Below, piece after piece: positions 17,473-27,390 of a stretch of 64,000 bases of DNA (positions are counted from its first letter, which is position 1; every line of letters starts with the position of its first letter). The stretch spans positions 1,302,001 through 1,366,000 of the forward strand of contig NZ_CP011427.1 in NCBI RefSeq assembly GCF_001506165.1, given 5' to 3'. Made by a program: the position numbers and the translations under genes. The DNA is from Pantoea vagans (lineage in GTDB: Bacteria > Pseudomonadota > Gammaproteobacteria > Enterobacterales > Enterobacteriaceae). The notes below the pieces were generated by a model, which searched no databases, had not been told where the DNA came from, and saw only the letters and a program-made list of their open reading frames with translations.

Positions 17473-18809
17473 GCGGATTAAAAAAACAGGCCGTTTGGCT
17501 GTTTGGTAGTACCTGCTTTGCAGCCCTGTTGCAGGTTCTCCAGCTTAGCGTGCTGGCGCGCAAGCTGGAAGCGCATGAGTTAGGTTTACTGGCGATCATC
17601 AACGCCATTCTGGCGGTGGCAACGGTGTTGCAGGATATGGGGATGAGCAGCTACATCGTGCATCGTCAGGACATCAACCGTCGCCAGCAGAGCACCATCT
17701 ATTGGGTCAACGTCTCACTCAGCTTGTGCACCGGTTTGATTATGCTGGCGATTGCTTTTCCAGTGGCGTGGTTCTATCACCTGCCAGAGCTGACCGGGTT
17801 GATTATGCTCACCAGCCTCAACTTCCTGGTGCTGGGGCATTTGTCGCAGTATCAGGCTCATTATGTGAAAGCCAAACGCATGGTGACACTGGCGAAGATT
17901 GAGATGGCGACCAAGCTGTTCGCGTTCCTCTGCACCGTGGCGATGCTCTATTTCACCTCGCTGACCGTTGCTGCCGCGATCCTTGGGCTGTTTATCAATG
18001 CCTTTACCCGCATCCTGTGCATGATCTACTTCGGCGAGAAATCGTGGCGTCCGACGTGGGAATTTGAAGGCAAAACCTTCTTTAGCGCAGTGCGTTACGG
18101 TATTTATCAGCTTGGATCGCAGACCATTAACCAACTGCGTACTCAAGCGGATGCATTGATTGTCGGTAAAGTGATGGGTGCAGAGATGCTGGGTATCTAC
18201 TCACTGGCAAAAGAGCTAATTCTGCAGCCGCTGAAGCTGGTCTCCCCGGTGATTAACCGCCTGGCGCTGCCGCGTTTCGCTGAGAAACAGCACGATCCTG
18301 AGCAGTTGAAGAAGCTGTTCCTGAAGGGCACCTTCGTCATTATGCTGTTCAGTAGCCTGATGTATCTGGCGATTGGCATTCTGTCGCCGGTGATTGTGCG
18401 TGTGCTGTATGGCGCATCGCATGAACAGGTTTACCATCTGATTCCGCTGATGCTGCTGTTTGGCATGCTGCGTCCGATGGGCGGCTTGACTGGCGCGATC
18501 TCGCAGGCCAACGGAAAGACCAACGTCGAGTTCTACTGGAATATCGTCGCGAGTCTGGTGGTGGTAGTGGTATTGGCAACCACTTACATCTGGCCGAATG
18601 TGCTCTACGTGGCGTTGACACTCTCCATTTCGCAGGTGTTGATCTCCGCCTTTGCGCATCCGTTCTTCATCAAACCGGTTATTGGCATTCGCTTTGTACC
18701 CTATGCACGCCAGTGGGTGTCGGTGTCGGTGGTGTTTGTCGGCCTGATGCTGCTGGTGAATCACTTCAATCTGTTTGTGATGCCGGAGTGGTTTGAAGGC
18801 TGGCTGTAA
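17469..18809 (+). CDS. wzx: EPS repeat-unit flippase Wzx (AmsL)
   Basis: The 446-residue protein has about 12-14 hydrophobic helices and belongs to the MOP/PST flippases that move lipid-linked repeat units across the inner membrane. The opening SGLKKQAVWLFGSTCFAALLQ and the internal LRTQADALIVGKVMGAEMLGIYSLAKEL (residues 215-245) are typical. The start is a GTG at 17469 that overlaps the end of the previous gene (GTGTGA) with GGAG 8-9 bases before it. It is the last gene of the EPS block. Wzx normally works with a Wzy polymerase, which is not encoded nearby. Confidence 0.9.
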   Translation: MSGLKKQAVWLFGSTCFAALLQVLQLSVLARKLEAHELGLLAIINAILAVATVLQDMGMSSYIVHRQDINRRQQSTIYWVNVSLSLCTGLIMLAIAFPVAWFYHLPELTGLIMLTSLNFLVLGHLSQYQAHYVKAKRMVTLAKIEMATKLFAFLCTVAMLYFTSLTVAAAILGLFINAFTRILCMIYFGEKSWRPTWEFEGKTFFSAVRYGIYQLGSQTINQLRTQADALIVGKVMGAEMLGIYSLAKELILQPLKLVSPVINRLALPRFAEKQHDPEQLKKLFLKGTFVIMLFSSLMYLAIGILSPVIVRVLYGASHEQVYHLIPLMLLFGMLRPMGGLTGAISQANGKTNVEFYWNIVASLVVVVVLATTYIWPNVLYVALTLSISQVLISAFAHPFFIKPVIGIRFVPYARQWVSVSVVFVGLMLLVNHFNLFVMPEWFEGWL

Positions 18810-19270
18810 TCCACGATAAATGGCACCGCTACGATGGGTGGTGGTCTGTGTGACTTGGCGCGCCCAATGGTGACAATGGGCAGCGCACACGACTAAACCA
18901 TTGCGCCAATCCGTAGCGGCGCCATTCATGGCGCGACCTGGCAACCGCTCCGCTGCCTGAATGCGCGATCAATCGCGCCGCTACGTTTTCCCCTCCTGGC
19001 ACCATCACAAACGCGGCAAAATCCCCTGAACTCATTCTGAAAATCACTGGTCTTATCCTCCGTTCAAAATCCGGCATCCTCCCACTGTTTTTCAGCAGTT
19101 TAGCCCGCGCATTTCACTCGCGTCAGGCGAAACGGCAAAGGGGCATTTTGACGATTTTTGATGTCGTGACAGAGAGTTAGTGCCGGTTTTTCAGATAAAG
19201 ATTATACTTGCTGCACCGGCCGATCCTGCATAATCGACCCCACGTATTCACTTCATGAAATGGAATAAAT
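18810..19270. repeat. wzx-galF gap with REP-like palindromes
   Basis: From 18815 to 18985 the gap is made of family B units: GATAAATGGCACCGCTACG, CCGTAGCGGCGCCATTCATGGCGCGACC and TGCGCGATCAATCGCGCCGCTACG, partly inverted with respect to one another, with a GCGC-rich loop between. No T-tract terminator is clear. The last 130 bp are free of repeats and probably hold the galF promoter; GATTATACTT at about 19199-19208 may be an extended -10 element. Confidence 0.65.
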
Positions 19271-20164
19271 ATGACCAAGCTTAAAGCAGTAATCCCGGTT
19301 GCGGGTCTCGGTATGCATATGCTCCCTGCAACGAAAGCCATCCCAAAAGAGATGCTGCCAATCGTCGATAAACCAATGATTCAATACATTGTTGACGAGT
19401 GCGTGGCTGCGGGCATCAAGGAGATTGTGCTGGTCACCCATGCTTCCAAAAATGCAGTGGAAAACCACTTCGACACCACTTATGAGCTGGAAGCGCTGCT
19501 TGAAGCACGTGTTAAACGTCAGCTGCTGAGCGAAGTACAATCAATCTGTCCGCCGGGCGTAACCATCATGAACGTACGTCAGGCGAACCCACTGGGTCTG
19601 GGCCACTCAGTTCTTTGCGCGCGTCCAATGATTGGCGACAACCCGTTTGTCGTGGTATTGCCAGACGTCCTGCTGGATGACTCTACCGCTGACCACCTGC
19701 GCTATAACCTTGCTGCAATGGTTGCGCGTTTCGAAGAGACCGGCCATAGCCAGGTGCTGGCGAAACACATGCCGGGCGAAGATCTGACTGAGTACGGTGT
19801 CTTGACCACCGAAGCGCCGATTGATAACCCAGGCGACATCAGCACCATCACGAACTTCGTGGAAAAACCAGAAGCGGGCCAGTTAGATTCAGACCTGACC
19901 GCTGTCGGCCGCTATGTGCTGTCTGCTGATATCTGGAAAGAGCTGGAAAACACCGAGCCAGGCGCATGGGGCCGTATCCAGTTGACCGATGCCATTGCCT
20001 CTCTCAGCAAGAAGAAGCCTGTAGATGTGCAATTGCTGACCGGTACCAGCTTCGACTGTGGAAAAAAGATGGGCTACATGCAGGCTTTCGTCTCTTACGG
20101 TCTGCGTAACAACGCGCAGGGTCGTGATTTCCGCGAAGCTATCCAGAAAATCCTGGCGAAATAA
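19271..20164 (+). CDS. galF: UTP-glucose-1-phosphate uridylyltransferase-like protein GalF
   Basis: At 297 residues the protein matches E. coli GalF throughout. It carries [19 protein letters not shown] in place of the GLGTRMLPATK of GalU, which distinguishes the weakly active or regulatory GalF paralogue from the true pyrophosphorylase. The family makes UDP-glucose, the precursor of UDP-galactose for EPS. It has its own upstream region and is followed 44 bp later by galE. Confidence 0.93.
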   Translation: MTKLKAVIPVAGLGMHMLPATKAIPKEMLPIVDKPMIQYIVDECVAAGIKEIVLVTHASKNAVENHFDTTYELEALLEARVKRQLLSEVQSICPPGVTIMNVRQANPLGLGHSVLCARPMIGDNPFVVVLPDVLLDDSTADHLRYNLAAMVARFEETGHSQVLAKHMPGEDLTEYGVLTTEAPIDNPGDISTITNFVEKPEAGQLDSDLTAVGRYVLSADIWKELENTEPGAWGRIQLTDAIASLSKKKPVDVQLLTGTSFDCGKKMGYMQAFVSYGLRNNAQGRDFREAIQKILAK

Positions 20165-20208
20165 TCCATTCTCATGCCGCGCCACTTGCGCGGTTTAAAG
20201 GAGTACAC

Positions 20209-21222
20209 ATGGCTATTTTGGTAACGGGCGGGGCAGGCTACATCGGCTCCCATACGGTGCTGGCGCTGTTAGAGCGCGGTGACGACGTTGTGGTCCTGGA
20301 TAACCTTTGCAATGCCTCACGCGAAGCCATTAATCGCGTGGAGAAACTCTCCGGTAAGAAAGCGGTATTTGTCGAAGGCGACATCCGCGATCGTGCCTGC
20401 CTGCGTGACCTGTTTGCTGCCAACGACATCTCTGCTGTGATCCACTTCGCTGCGCTGAAAGCGGTCGGCGAATCCACACGTATGCCGCTGGAATATTACG
20501 AAAACAACGTAGCGGGCACCGTGGTGTTGCTGGAAGAGATACGCGCAGCGGGTGTGTGGAACTTCATCTTTAGCTCATCAGCGACCGTTTACGGTGCCGA
20601 TGCGCCGGTTCCGTATGTGGAAACCACGCCAATTGGTGGCACCACCAGCCCGTATGGCACCTCTAAGCTGATGATCGAATTCGTGATGCGCGACTTCGCT
20701 AAAGCTGACCCGAACTTCAAAGCTATCGCGCTGCGCTATTTCAACCCAGTGGGTGCGCATGAGTCGGGTGAGATTGGTGAAGACCCAACCGGTATTCCTA
20801 ACAACCTGCTGCCGTATATTGCGCAGGTGGCGATTGGTCGTCTCGAGAAACTGGGTGTGTTTGGTGATGACTACGACACGCCAGACGGCACTGCACAGCG
20901 CGACTACATCCACGTGGTGGATTTAGCCGAAGGCCATCTGAAAGCGCTGGACCATCTGCCGAAGGTCACCGGTTACAAAGCCTATAACCTCGGCGGCGGC
21001 GTGGGCTTCTCGGTGCTGGAGATGATCAAAGCGTTTGAGAAGGCGTCGGGTAAAGCGATTCCGTTTGAGTTTAAACCCCGTCGCGATGGCGACCTGCCGG
21101 CGTTCTGGGCGGATGCGAGCCTGGCGAACACCGAGCTGGACTGGCGCGTAACGCGCGGGATCGATGCGATGATGCGCGATACCTGGAACTGGCAGAGTAA
21201 GAACCCGGAAGGGTTTAAGTAA
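20209..21222 (+). CDS. galE: UDP-glucose 4-epimerase
   Basis: GalE interconverts UDP-glucose and UDP-galactose and so supplies the galactose donor for the EPS operon. The Rossmann motif TGGAGYIGSH, the SSSATVYG segment with the catalytic Ser, and the YGTSK catalytic Tyr-Lys pair are intact in a 337-residue protein of normal length. AAAGGAG precedes the ATG by 7 bp. A strong terminator follows. Confidence 0.95.
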   Translation: MAILVTGGAGYIGSHTVLALLERGDDVVVLDNLCNASREAINRVEKLSGKKAVFVEGDIRDRACLRDLFAANDISAVIHFAALKAVGESTRMPLEYYENNVAGTVVLLEEIRAAGVWNFIFSSSATVYGADAPVPYVETTPIGGTTSPYGTSKLMIEFVMRDFAKADPNFKAIALRYFNPVGAHESGEIGEDPTGIPNNLLPYIAQVAIGRLEKLGVFGDDYDTPDGTAQRDYIHVVDLAEGHLKALDHLPKVTGYKAYNLGGGVGFSVLEMIKAFEKASGKAIPFEFKPRRDGDLPAFWADASLANTELDWRVTRGIDAMMRDTWNWQSKNPEGFK

Positions 21223-21230
21223 ATTCCCTA

Positions 21231-21260
21231 AAAAGGCGGACTCGATGTCCGCCTTTTTTT
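21231..21260 (+). terminator. Rho-independent terminator after galE
   Basis: AAAAGGCGGA-CTCGATG-TCCGCCTTTTTTTT forms a 10-bp GC-rich stem with a long T-tract, 9 bp after the galE stop. It closes the EPS-galF-galE block. Confidence 0.9.
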
Positions 21261-21549
21261 TATCCTGTTTTGATTCACTTCTGGTTTTCGTCACTTTCTG
21301 ATTGCCTACGGTTGAGCACAGGTAGACGATCCTCGCATTAATCCGCAGCACAATTGGTTAATTAATGAACCAACACTTGAATGCGGGGTCCATTTTGGTC
21401 GTGTTCACTAACCCGCGGTGGTAAAATTAAACTTCCGAAATAATCAATTCTTTCTAATTAATTCTAAAGAATTAAAATTATTTCAAGCAGATAGTGCTGA
21501 AATTACAAAAAACGCACTATGCTTAAAGATAGTTTTACACACATCAGCA

Positions 21550-21581
21550 TGTTGGGAGCTGCAACCCAAGGGCGGTAGCTT
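21550..21581 (+). promoter_or_regulatory. JUMPstart with ops element, O-antigen operon leader
   Basis: The sequence GTTGGGAGCTGCAACCCAAG is followed by the ops core GGCGGTAGCTT at 21571-21581. It precedes rmlB by 80 bp and implies RfaH-dependent expression of the O-antigen operon. The rest of the 439-bp gap (21223-21661) is AT-rich, holds the galE terminator and presumably the rml promoter, and has no supported gene. Confidence 0.82.
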
Positions 21582-21661
21582 TGTCTATTGCGGGTGTGTC
21601 GCACACTTTTTCTCCTCTGGCCGAGATGGCTCGGCCGCAATGTCAGGAATAGCTCAACGTC

Positions 21662-22741
21662 ATGAAGATTTTAATTACTGGTGGTGCAGGTTTTATCGGC
21701 TCAGCTGTGGTTCGTCACGTCATCAATGACACCAGTGATGAGGTTATTAACGTTGATAAACTGACGTACGCAGGCAACCTTGAATCCTTGAAAACGGTCA
21801 GCGACGATGCGCGCTATACCTTTTGCCATGTCGATATCTGTGATGGCGTAGCCATCGCCAAGGTATTAGCGGACCATCAACCCGATGCGATTATGCATTT
21901 GGCGGCAGAGAGTCATGTCGATCGCTCAATTACCGGCCCAGCAGAGTTTGTACAGACCAACGTTGTGGGGACTTACGCTTTACTGGAAGCGAGCCGTCAA
22001 TACTGGATGGGGCTGCCAGAAGCGCGCAAGAATGCGTTTCGTTTCCACCACATCTCAACTGATGAAGTGTACGGTGATTTACCGCATCCTGATGAAATGG
22101 AAGGCGAGCTGCCGTTGTTCACTGAAACAACACCTTATGCCCCGAGCAGCCCTTACTCTTCGACCAAAGCCGCCAGTGATCATTTAGTTCGCGCCTGGGG
22201 CCGCACCTACGGTTTGCCGATTGTTGTCACCAACTGCTCCAATAACTACGGTCCATACCATTTCCCGGAAAAACTCATTCCGTTGATCATCAGCAACGCG
22301 CTGGAAGGTAAGCCTCTGCCGATTTACGGTAAAGGTGACCAAATCCGTGATTGGTTGTACGTAGAAGACCACGCACGAGCGTTGTATACCGTCGTCAGCA
22401 AGGCGAAAGTCGGCACCACGTACAACATCGGCGGACACAACGAAAAACAGAACCTTGAAGTGGTACATAAAGTCTGTGAGCTGCTGGATGAACTGCGCCC
22501 TAAAGACACCCCTTATGCCGAACAGATTACTTATGTTGCTGACCGTCCTGGCCACGATCGTCGTTACGCCATCGATGCATCTAAAATCGAACGTGATTTA
22601 GGCTGGAAACCACAAGAGAGTTTTGAAACGGGCCTGCGCAAAACCGTTCAGTGGTATCTGGACAACCATGAATGGGTTGAGCACGTTAAAAGCGGCGCAT
22701 ACCAAAACTGGATTGAACAAAACTACGAGAAACGTAGCTAA
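21662..22741 (+). CDS. rmlB: dTDP-glucose 4,6-dehydratase
   Basis: RmlB performs the second step of dTDP-L-rhamnose synthesis. The NAD-binding [14 protein letters not shown], the catalytic [12 protein letters not shown] and the [15 protein letters not shown]yr-Lys motif are all present in a 359-residue protein. Its stop codon overlaps the start of rmlD (TAATG), the first of a coupled series of four genes. Confidence 0.95.
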   Translation: MKILITGGAGFIGSAVVRHVINDTSDEVINVDKLTYAGNLESLKTVSDDARYTFCHVDICDGVAIAKVLADHQPDAIMHLAAESHVDRSITGPAEFVQTNVVGTYALLEASRQYWMGLPEARKNAFRFHHISTDEVYGDLPHPDEMEGELPLFTETTPYAPSSPYSSTKAASDHLVRAWGRTYGLPIVVTNCSNNYGPYHFPEKLIPLIISNALEGKPLPIYGKGDQIRDWLYVEDHARALYTVVSKAKVGTTYNIGGHNEKQNLEVVHKVCELLDELRPKDTPYAEQITYVADRPGHDRRYAIDASKIERDLGWKPQESFETGLRKTVQWYLDNHEWVEHVKSGAYQNWIEQNYEKRS

Positions 22742-23628
22742 TGAAGATTTTGCTATTAGGTAAGAATGGTCAGGTTGGCTGGGAACTTCAGCGCGCTTTG
22801 GCTCCGCTGGGTGAGGTGGTCGCCCTGGATCGCCACTCTTCTGATCACTGTGGTGATCTGACAAATCCAGAAGGCATTGCAAAAACGGTGCGGGACATTA
22901 AGCCCGACGTGATTGTCAACGCCGCAGCCTATACCGCCGTGGATAAAGCGGAAAGCGACTTGCAAAATGCAGAGTTAATTAATGCTCTCAGTGTGGAAGC
23001 GCTGGCCTGTGCAGCGCGCGATGTGAATGCCTTGCTGGTCCATTATTCCACCGACTATGTATTCGACGGCAGCGGTGAGCGCCCGTGGAGTGAAGACGAT
23101 GTCACTTCACCTCTCAACGCTTACGGCAGAACTAAGCGTCAGGGTGAAGAGGCGATTATTGCTCATGCGCCTAACTATCTTATCTTCCGTACCAGTTGGG
23201 TTTACGCGGCAAAAGGCAACAATTTCGCCAAAACCATGATCCGTCTGGCACAGGAACGAGAAGCGCTGTCAGTGATTAACGATCAGTTTGGCGCACCTAC
23301 TGGTGCCGAATTGATTGCCGACTGCACCGTGCATGCCATTAAGGCGACTCTGGCGCAGCCAGAAAAAGCAGGCATCTATAATCTGATTGCCTCAGGTGTA
23401 ACGACCTGGCACGCCTATGCAGAATTGGTTATTGGGTATGTCCGCGAGAAGGGCCTACCGCTTAAAGTCGCTGCAATCAATACCGTGGATACCGCTGCGT
23501 TTCCAACGCCCGCTAAGCGTCCATCTAACTCCAGACTCAATACTGAAAAACTGACGACCGCATTTGGATTAACACTGCCGGAATGGCAACAGGGTGTTAT
23601 TCGTATGTTGGATGAGCTGTATAGCTGA
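22741..23628 (+). CDS. rmlD: dTDP-4-dehydrorhamnose reductase
   Basis: RmlD carries out the last step to dTDP-L-rhamnose using NAD(P)H. The N-terminal [17 protein letters not shown], the [16 protein letters not shown] segment, and the [12 protein letters not shown] catalytic Tyr-Lys are typical. The 295-residue length is normal. It overlaps rmlB by one base. Confidence 0.95.
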   Translation: MKILLLGKNGQVGWELQRALAPLGEVVALDRHSSDHCGDLTNPEGIAKTVRDIKPDVIVNAAAYTAVDKAESDLQNAELINALSVEALACAARDVNALLVHYSTDYVFDGSGERPWSEDDVTSPLNAYGRTKRQGEEAIIAHAPNYLIFRTSWVYAAKGNNFAKTMIRLAQEREALSVINDQFGAPTGAELIADCTVHAIKATLAQPEKAGIYNLIASGVTTWHAYAELVIGYVREKGLPLKVAAINTVDTAAFPTPAKRPSNSRLNTEKLTTAFGLTLPEWQQGVIRMLDELYS

Positions 23629-23665
23629 GTCATGTTTGGTCTTGCAAAATTCAAAGGGTACCGTT

Positions 23666-24547
23666 GTGAAAAGTAAAAAAGGAATAATTCTGGCTGGCGG
23701 ATCTGGAACGCGCCTCTATCCGGTCACTATGGCAGTGAGTAAGCAACTTCTGCCTATCTATGACAAGCCAATGATCTACTACCCGCTGAGCACGTTAATG
23801 CTTGCAGGTATCCGTGACATTTTGATTATTAGTACGCCGCAAGATACGCCGCGTTTTGAAAGCCTACTGGGCGATGGTTCACAGTGGGGCCTGAACCTGC
23901 AATACATCGTCCAGGAAAGCCCGGATGGTTTGGCACAGGCATTTATTCTGGGCGAAGAATTCATTGGTGAAGACAACTGTGCGCTGATTCTTGGCGATAA
24001 CATCTTCTACGGCCATGACTTGTATAAGCAGCTTGAAGACGCATCCAACAAAGAGAGTGGGGCTACAGTCTTTGCTTATCACGTTCATGATCCTGAGCGT
24101 TATGGCGTGGTTGAGTTCGATAAATCCGGTAAAGCCATCTCGCTGGTGGAAAAGCCAATCGAGCCGAAAAGCAACTATGCCGTGACTGGCTTGTATTTCT
24201 ATGACAACAGCGTGGTTGAACTGGCGAAGAATCTGAAGCCTTCCCCACGTGGCGAACTGGAAATCACCGACATCAATAATCTCTACTTAGAAAAAGGCGA
24301 GCTGTCTGTTTCTATTATGGGACGTGGTCATGCGTGGTTGGATACGGGTACTCATCAGAGCCTGATTGAAGCAAATAACTTCATTCAAACTATCGAGACC
24401 CGCCAGGGGTTGAAAGTGGCATGCCCGGAAGAGATTGCTTATCGCATGGGCTTCATTGATGCCGAAAAGCTGAAAGAGCTGGCGCAACCGCTGCTGAAAA
24501 ATGATTACGGCAAATATCTGATGGCGTTATACAACGGAAAACTATAA
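23666..24547 (+). CDS. rmlA: glucose-1-phosphate thymidylyltransferase
   Basis: RmlA makes dTDP-glucose, the first intermediate of the rhamnose pathway, and is usually inhibited by the end product. The nucleotide-binding [20 protein letters not shown] and the [10 protein letters not shown] and [19 protein letters not shown] motifs are intact. The start is taken as GTG 23666 with AAAGGG ahead of it, giving 293 residues; the longer frame that begins inside rmlD is not supported. It overlaps rmlC by one base. Confidence 0.94.
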   Translation: MKSKKGIILAGGSGTRLYPVTMAVSKQLLPIYDKPMIYYPLSTLMLAGIRDILIISTPQDTPRFESLLGDGSQWGLNLQYIVQESPDGLAQAFILGEEFIGEDNCALILGDNIFYGHDLYKQLEDASNKESGATVFAYHVHDPERYGVVEFDKSGKAISLVEKPIEPKSNYAVTGLYFYDNSVVELAKNLKPSPRGELEITDINNLYLEKGELSVSIMGRGHAWLDTGTHQSLIEANNFIQTIETRQGLKVACPEEIAYRMGFIDAEKLKELAQPLLKNDYGKYLMALYNGKL

Positions 24548-25095
24548 TGAAAATCATTGATACTGAAATTCCAGACGTCAAAATATTAGAGCCTTCCGTT
24601 TTTGGCGATGAACGTGGTTTCTTTATGGAAACCTGGCAGCAAAAGAAATTTGAAGAACAGGTTAGCCCGCGCACCTTCGTGCAAGACAACCATTCAAAGT
24701 CATCTAAAGGCATTCTGCGCGGTCTTCATTACCAGACAGAAAATACTCAAGGCAAGCTAGTTCGAGTCGTGGCCGGTGAAGTTTATGATGTGGCCGTAGA
24801 TATGAGAAAATCCTCACCTACATTTGGTAAATGGGTGGGTGTATATCTTTCAGCTGATAATAAGCGCCAACTATGGGTACCAGAAGGCTTTGCTCATGGT
24901 TTCTACGTGACTTCTGATAGTGCCGAATTTGTGTATAAATGCACCGATTATTATAATCCGCAGCATGAACACTCTTTACTGTGGAACGATTCAGATCTGA
25001 ATATCCAATGGCCGATCTCTGAAGGTGATACTCCTGCTCTCTCAGCAAAAGATAAAGTCGGGACACCATTATCACACGCAGTAACATTTGATTGA
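24547..25095 (+). CDS. rmlC: dTDP-4-dehydrorhamnose 3,5-epimerase
   Basis: RmlC epimerises C3 and C5 of the dTDP-4-keto sugar. The cupin motifs FGDERGFFMETW, QDNHSKSSKGILRGLHYQ with the catalytic His, and FAHGFYV are present in 182 residues. The gene is less GC-rich towards its end, marking the shift to the AT-rich O-antigen genes. A terminator-like hairpin follows. Confidence 0.94.
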   Translation: MKIIDTEIPDVKILEPSVFGDERGFFMETWQQKKFEEQVSPRTFVQDNHSKSSKGILRGLHYQTENTQGKLVRVVAGEVYDVAVDMRKSSPTFGKWVGVYLSADNKRQLWVPEGFAHGFYVTSDSAEFVYKCTDYYNPQHEHSLLWNDSDLNIQWPISEGDTPALSAKDKVGTPLSHAVTFD

Positions 25096-25106
25096 TTCCT
25101 AAAACT

Positions 25107-25135
25107 AAGGATGAGGTTTTTACTCATCCTTTTTT
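25107..25135 (+). terminator. terminator between rmlC and the O-antigen glycosyltransferase
   Basis: AAGGATGAG and CTCATCCTT form a 9-bp perfect stem, followed by T residues to 25135, 12 bp after the rmlC stop and 10 bp before the next gene. It lies within the apparent operon and is another hairpin that RfaH-type read-through would have to overcome. Confidence 0.75.
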
Positions 25136-25144
25136 ATGTAGCTA

Positions 25145-26077
25145 ATGATGATGAGCGATAAAGGTACAGTAAGTATCCTGATGGGGACTTACAACGGCGA
25201 AAAATACTTAGAAGAGCAACTTCAGTCTATTGCTTCACAAACGTACACTAACTGGAATCTGATTGTTTCCGATGATGGTTCGACGGATAGCACTTGTGAA
25301 CTTATTGAGCAGTTTTCGCTCAACTATCCTAATAAAGTCGTACTATTGAAAGGGCCAGGAAAAGGTTTTGCAGCCAATTTTTTCAACATGCTGCAACGTG
25401 ATGATATAAATTCTGATTTTTATGCATTCTGCGATCAAGATGATATTTGGTTGGATGACAAACTAGAATCTGCTGTCATGCAGTTAAACTCAGTACCGCA
25501 GAATGAATACAAATTATATGGTTCGCGTACCAAGTTGATTGACTCAGATGGAAAATCCATTGGTTATTCTCCGTGCTTTATGAAAGCGTTCTGCTTCAAC
25601 AATGCGCTTTTACAAAGCTATGCAGGCGGGAATACCATGGTGTTTAGTCGCGGATTAAAGCAATTGTTCGAAACGCTTCCTGCCGACTTAAAAATTGTTT
25701 CTCACGATTGGATCCTTTACATCATCTGCAGTGCAATGAATGGCACTGTCATTTATGACCGAGAACCAAAAATCCTTTACAGACAGCATGGACAAAATCT
25801 TGTTGGGAGTAACACAGGATTGCTGTCCAAGGTTACACGGTTTAATCGACTTTTTGCTGGGGAATTTAAAACCTGGAGCAAAATGAATTGTATGGCACTG
25901 GATTGTATTAAAGAGAATATGCCGAATGAGAACAAAATCGATTATGTAAGGTTTAACTCGCTGAAAAATGGCCTGGTAAAACGAATTGCTAATTTTATTT
26001 TTGGCGGTTTCTACAGGCAAAGCTTTATTGAGACATGTGCATTTTTTATCATGAATGTCTTTAGAAAATTGGTTTAA
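25145..26077 (+). CDS. GT2 glycosyltransferase, probable rhamnosyltransferase
   Basis: The protein of up to 310 residues has the GT-A motifs SILMGTYNGEKYLEEQLQSI, LIVSDDGSTDSTCE and AFCDQDDIWLDDKL (donor and metal binding, near residue 100), then VSHDWILYIICSA. This motif style is common among rhamnosyltransferases of O-antigen clusters, and dTDP-rhamnose genes lie directly upstream; the donor remains an inference. Three consecutive ATG codons (25145, 25148, 25151) make the exact start uncertain. Confidence 0.82.
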   Translation: MMMSDKGTVSILMGTYNGEKYLEEQLQSIASQTYTNWNLIVSDDGSTDSTCELIEQFSLNYPNKVVLLKGPGKGFAANFFNMLQRDDINSDFYAFCDQDDIWLDDKLESAVMQLNSVPQNEYKLYGSRTKLIDSDGKSIGYSPCFMKAFCFNNALLQSYAGGNTMVFSRGLKQLFETLPADLKIVSHDWILYIICSAMNGTVIYDREPKILYRQHGQNLVGSNTGLLSKVTRFNRLFAGEFKTWSKMNCMALDCIKENMPNENKIDYVRFNSLKNGLVKRIANFIFGGFYRQSFIETCAFFIMNVFRKLV

Positions 26078-26094
26078 CCATTGACGGTGTGAAT

Positions 26095-27390
26095 ATGAAG
26101 CGTATTATTTTTATGATTATCAGATTTTTTCTGAAGATTGTAATTTATTTGTATTATGGTGTTCTTTCGATTCGTGATGACATCAAAACAAAAAAATATA
26201 CCAATGTGAAAATTAAAAAAGATTTCACTGAAGGTAAGGTCATGTTACTCGCTCTCTATGAAAAATCATCATTAAGAAGCGATACTATCGAACTGTTGAA
26301 AGAAGCTAAACGTAACAATGTTTTCGTTATTGCTGTTAACACATTAAAGCTTGAGGAAGTTAATTTCCCGTCTGAGCTTGCTGATGTTTACATAGAACGT
26401 GATAACTATGGACGAGATTTCGGTAGCTACAAAGCTGGTATGAAATATTTTTTTGAGAATAACTTTCATGAGAGATGTGAACGTCTTCTTATCATCAATG
26501 ATAGTGTATTTTTCTCAAAAATAGGATTGGCTGATTTTGTTAGGAATCTGTTTGACACTAAGATTGAAGTGCTTGGAGCGACAGAGAATAGCCAACATTC
26601 TCATCATTTAGGTTCATTCTGTATCTCTGTGGCAGGGAAAATAACCAGAAATGTTAAGTTTAAAAACTTCTGGTATAACTACAAATCTTCAAATGTAAGA
26701 CCTTTAGTGATTAAGCGTGGTGAGTTTGGCTTAAGCAAACTTCTCAAATCCTTAGTCAGTTCTGAGCAGGATTTTAAATCACTGTTTAACGTTTCTTTCA
26801 TGGAGCGTAAATTTAGTAAAGATCTCGAGTTCTATAAAAATTATTACTACTTTCGACGTGAGGGCGTGAGGGCTTGGGCTAACCGTTCTATAACAGGAAT
26901 GCTTGCTAGTGATGAGGTTTTATCTTCATATTACAATCAGTATTTGATACAAAATAACCACGCAGCTGAGCCGATTTTTTCCAGTCAAAATAATATGGCT
27001 TCAAAGTCTCTGTCTAAAGATAAGACTATGTTAATGGCTAAGAATGTTGATTATCTTGACGCTGTAAATTTCTTCAGAACTTATAGTAATAATGAAGTCT
27101 TCCTCGATAGTCAGTTCAAACAACGTGTAGTTGCACTATATCTTGATGAGTTCACTATGGGTTCTCAAATCCACGTCAATTGCCTCGCTTTACACCACAT
27201 TGGCTTGCCCATTATAAAGTTGGATTTAATGTTCCGTTGCGTGTGCAGCATGAATGACATTATCAAGCTTAGAGATCAACTTGATGAATCACAGCAAGAG
27301 GAATTCATGACTTTAATCTTAGCTCGCCTCTGTGGTGATAAGTTCCTCGTCGGTCTGAACCGTCTGGCTTACCAATTTGGAATTTTGTAA
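26095..27390 (+). CDS. RgpF-like rhamnan synthesis protein
   Basis: The 431-residue AT-rich gene encodes a protein with the rhamnan synthesis F signature: MLLALYEKSSLRSDTIELLKEA, YIERDNYGRDFGSYKAGMKYF (residues about 100-120) and ERLLIINDSVFF. RgpF-type proteins take part in assembling rhamnose-rich surface glycans and are thought to be glycosyltransferases. A hydrophobic stretch at residues 5-25 suggests membrane association. The ATG at 26095 is preferred over a GTG at 26089. The stop overlaps the wzm start. A second RgpF-like domain occurs in the large protein at 30722. Confidence 0.8.
   Translation: MKRIIFMIIRFFLKIVIYLYYGVLSIRDDIKTKKYTNVKIKKDFTEGKVMLLALYEKSSLRSDTIELLKEAKRNNVFVIAVNTLKLEEVNFPSELADVYIERDNYGRDFGSYKAGMKYFFENNFHERCERLLIINDSVFFSKIGLADFVRNLFDTKIEVLGATENSQHSHHLGSFCISVAGKITRNVKFKNFWYNYKSSNVRPLVIKRGEFGLSKLLKSLVSSEQDFKSLFNVSFMERKFSKDLEFYKNYYYFRREGVRAWANRSITGMLASDEVLSSYYNQYLIQNNHAAEPIFSSQNNMASKSLSKDKTMLMAKNVDYLDAVNFFRTYSNNEVFLDSQFKQRVVALYLDEFTMGSQIHVNCLALHHIGLPIIKLDLMFRCVCSMNDIIKLRDQLDESQQEEFMTLILARLCGDKFLVGLNRLAYQFGIL

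Noticed and set aside
21418..21729. 103-codon frame overlapping the start of rmlB
   Set aside because: It covers the JUMPstart leader and overlaps rmlB out of frame; the JUMPstart element explains the region better.
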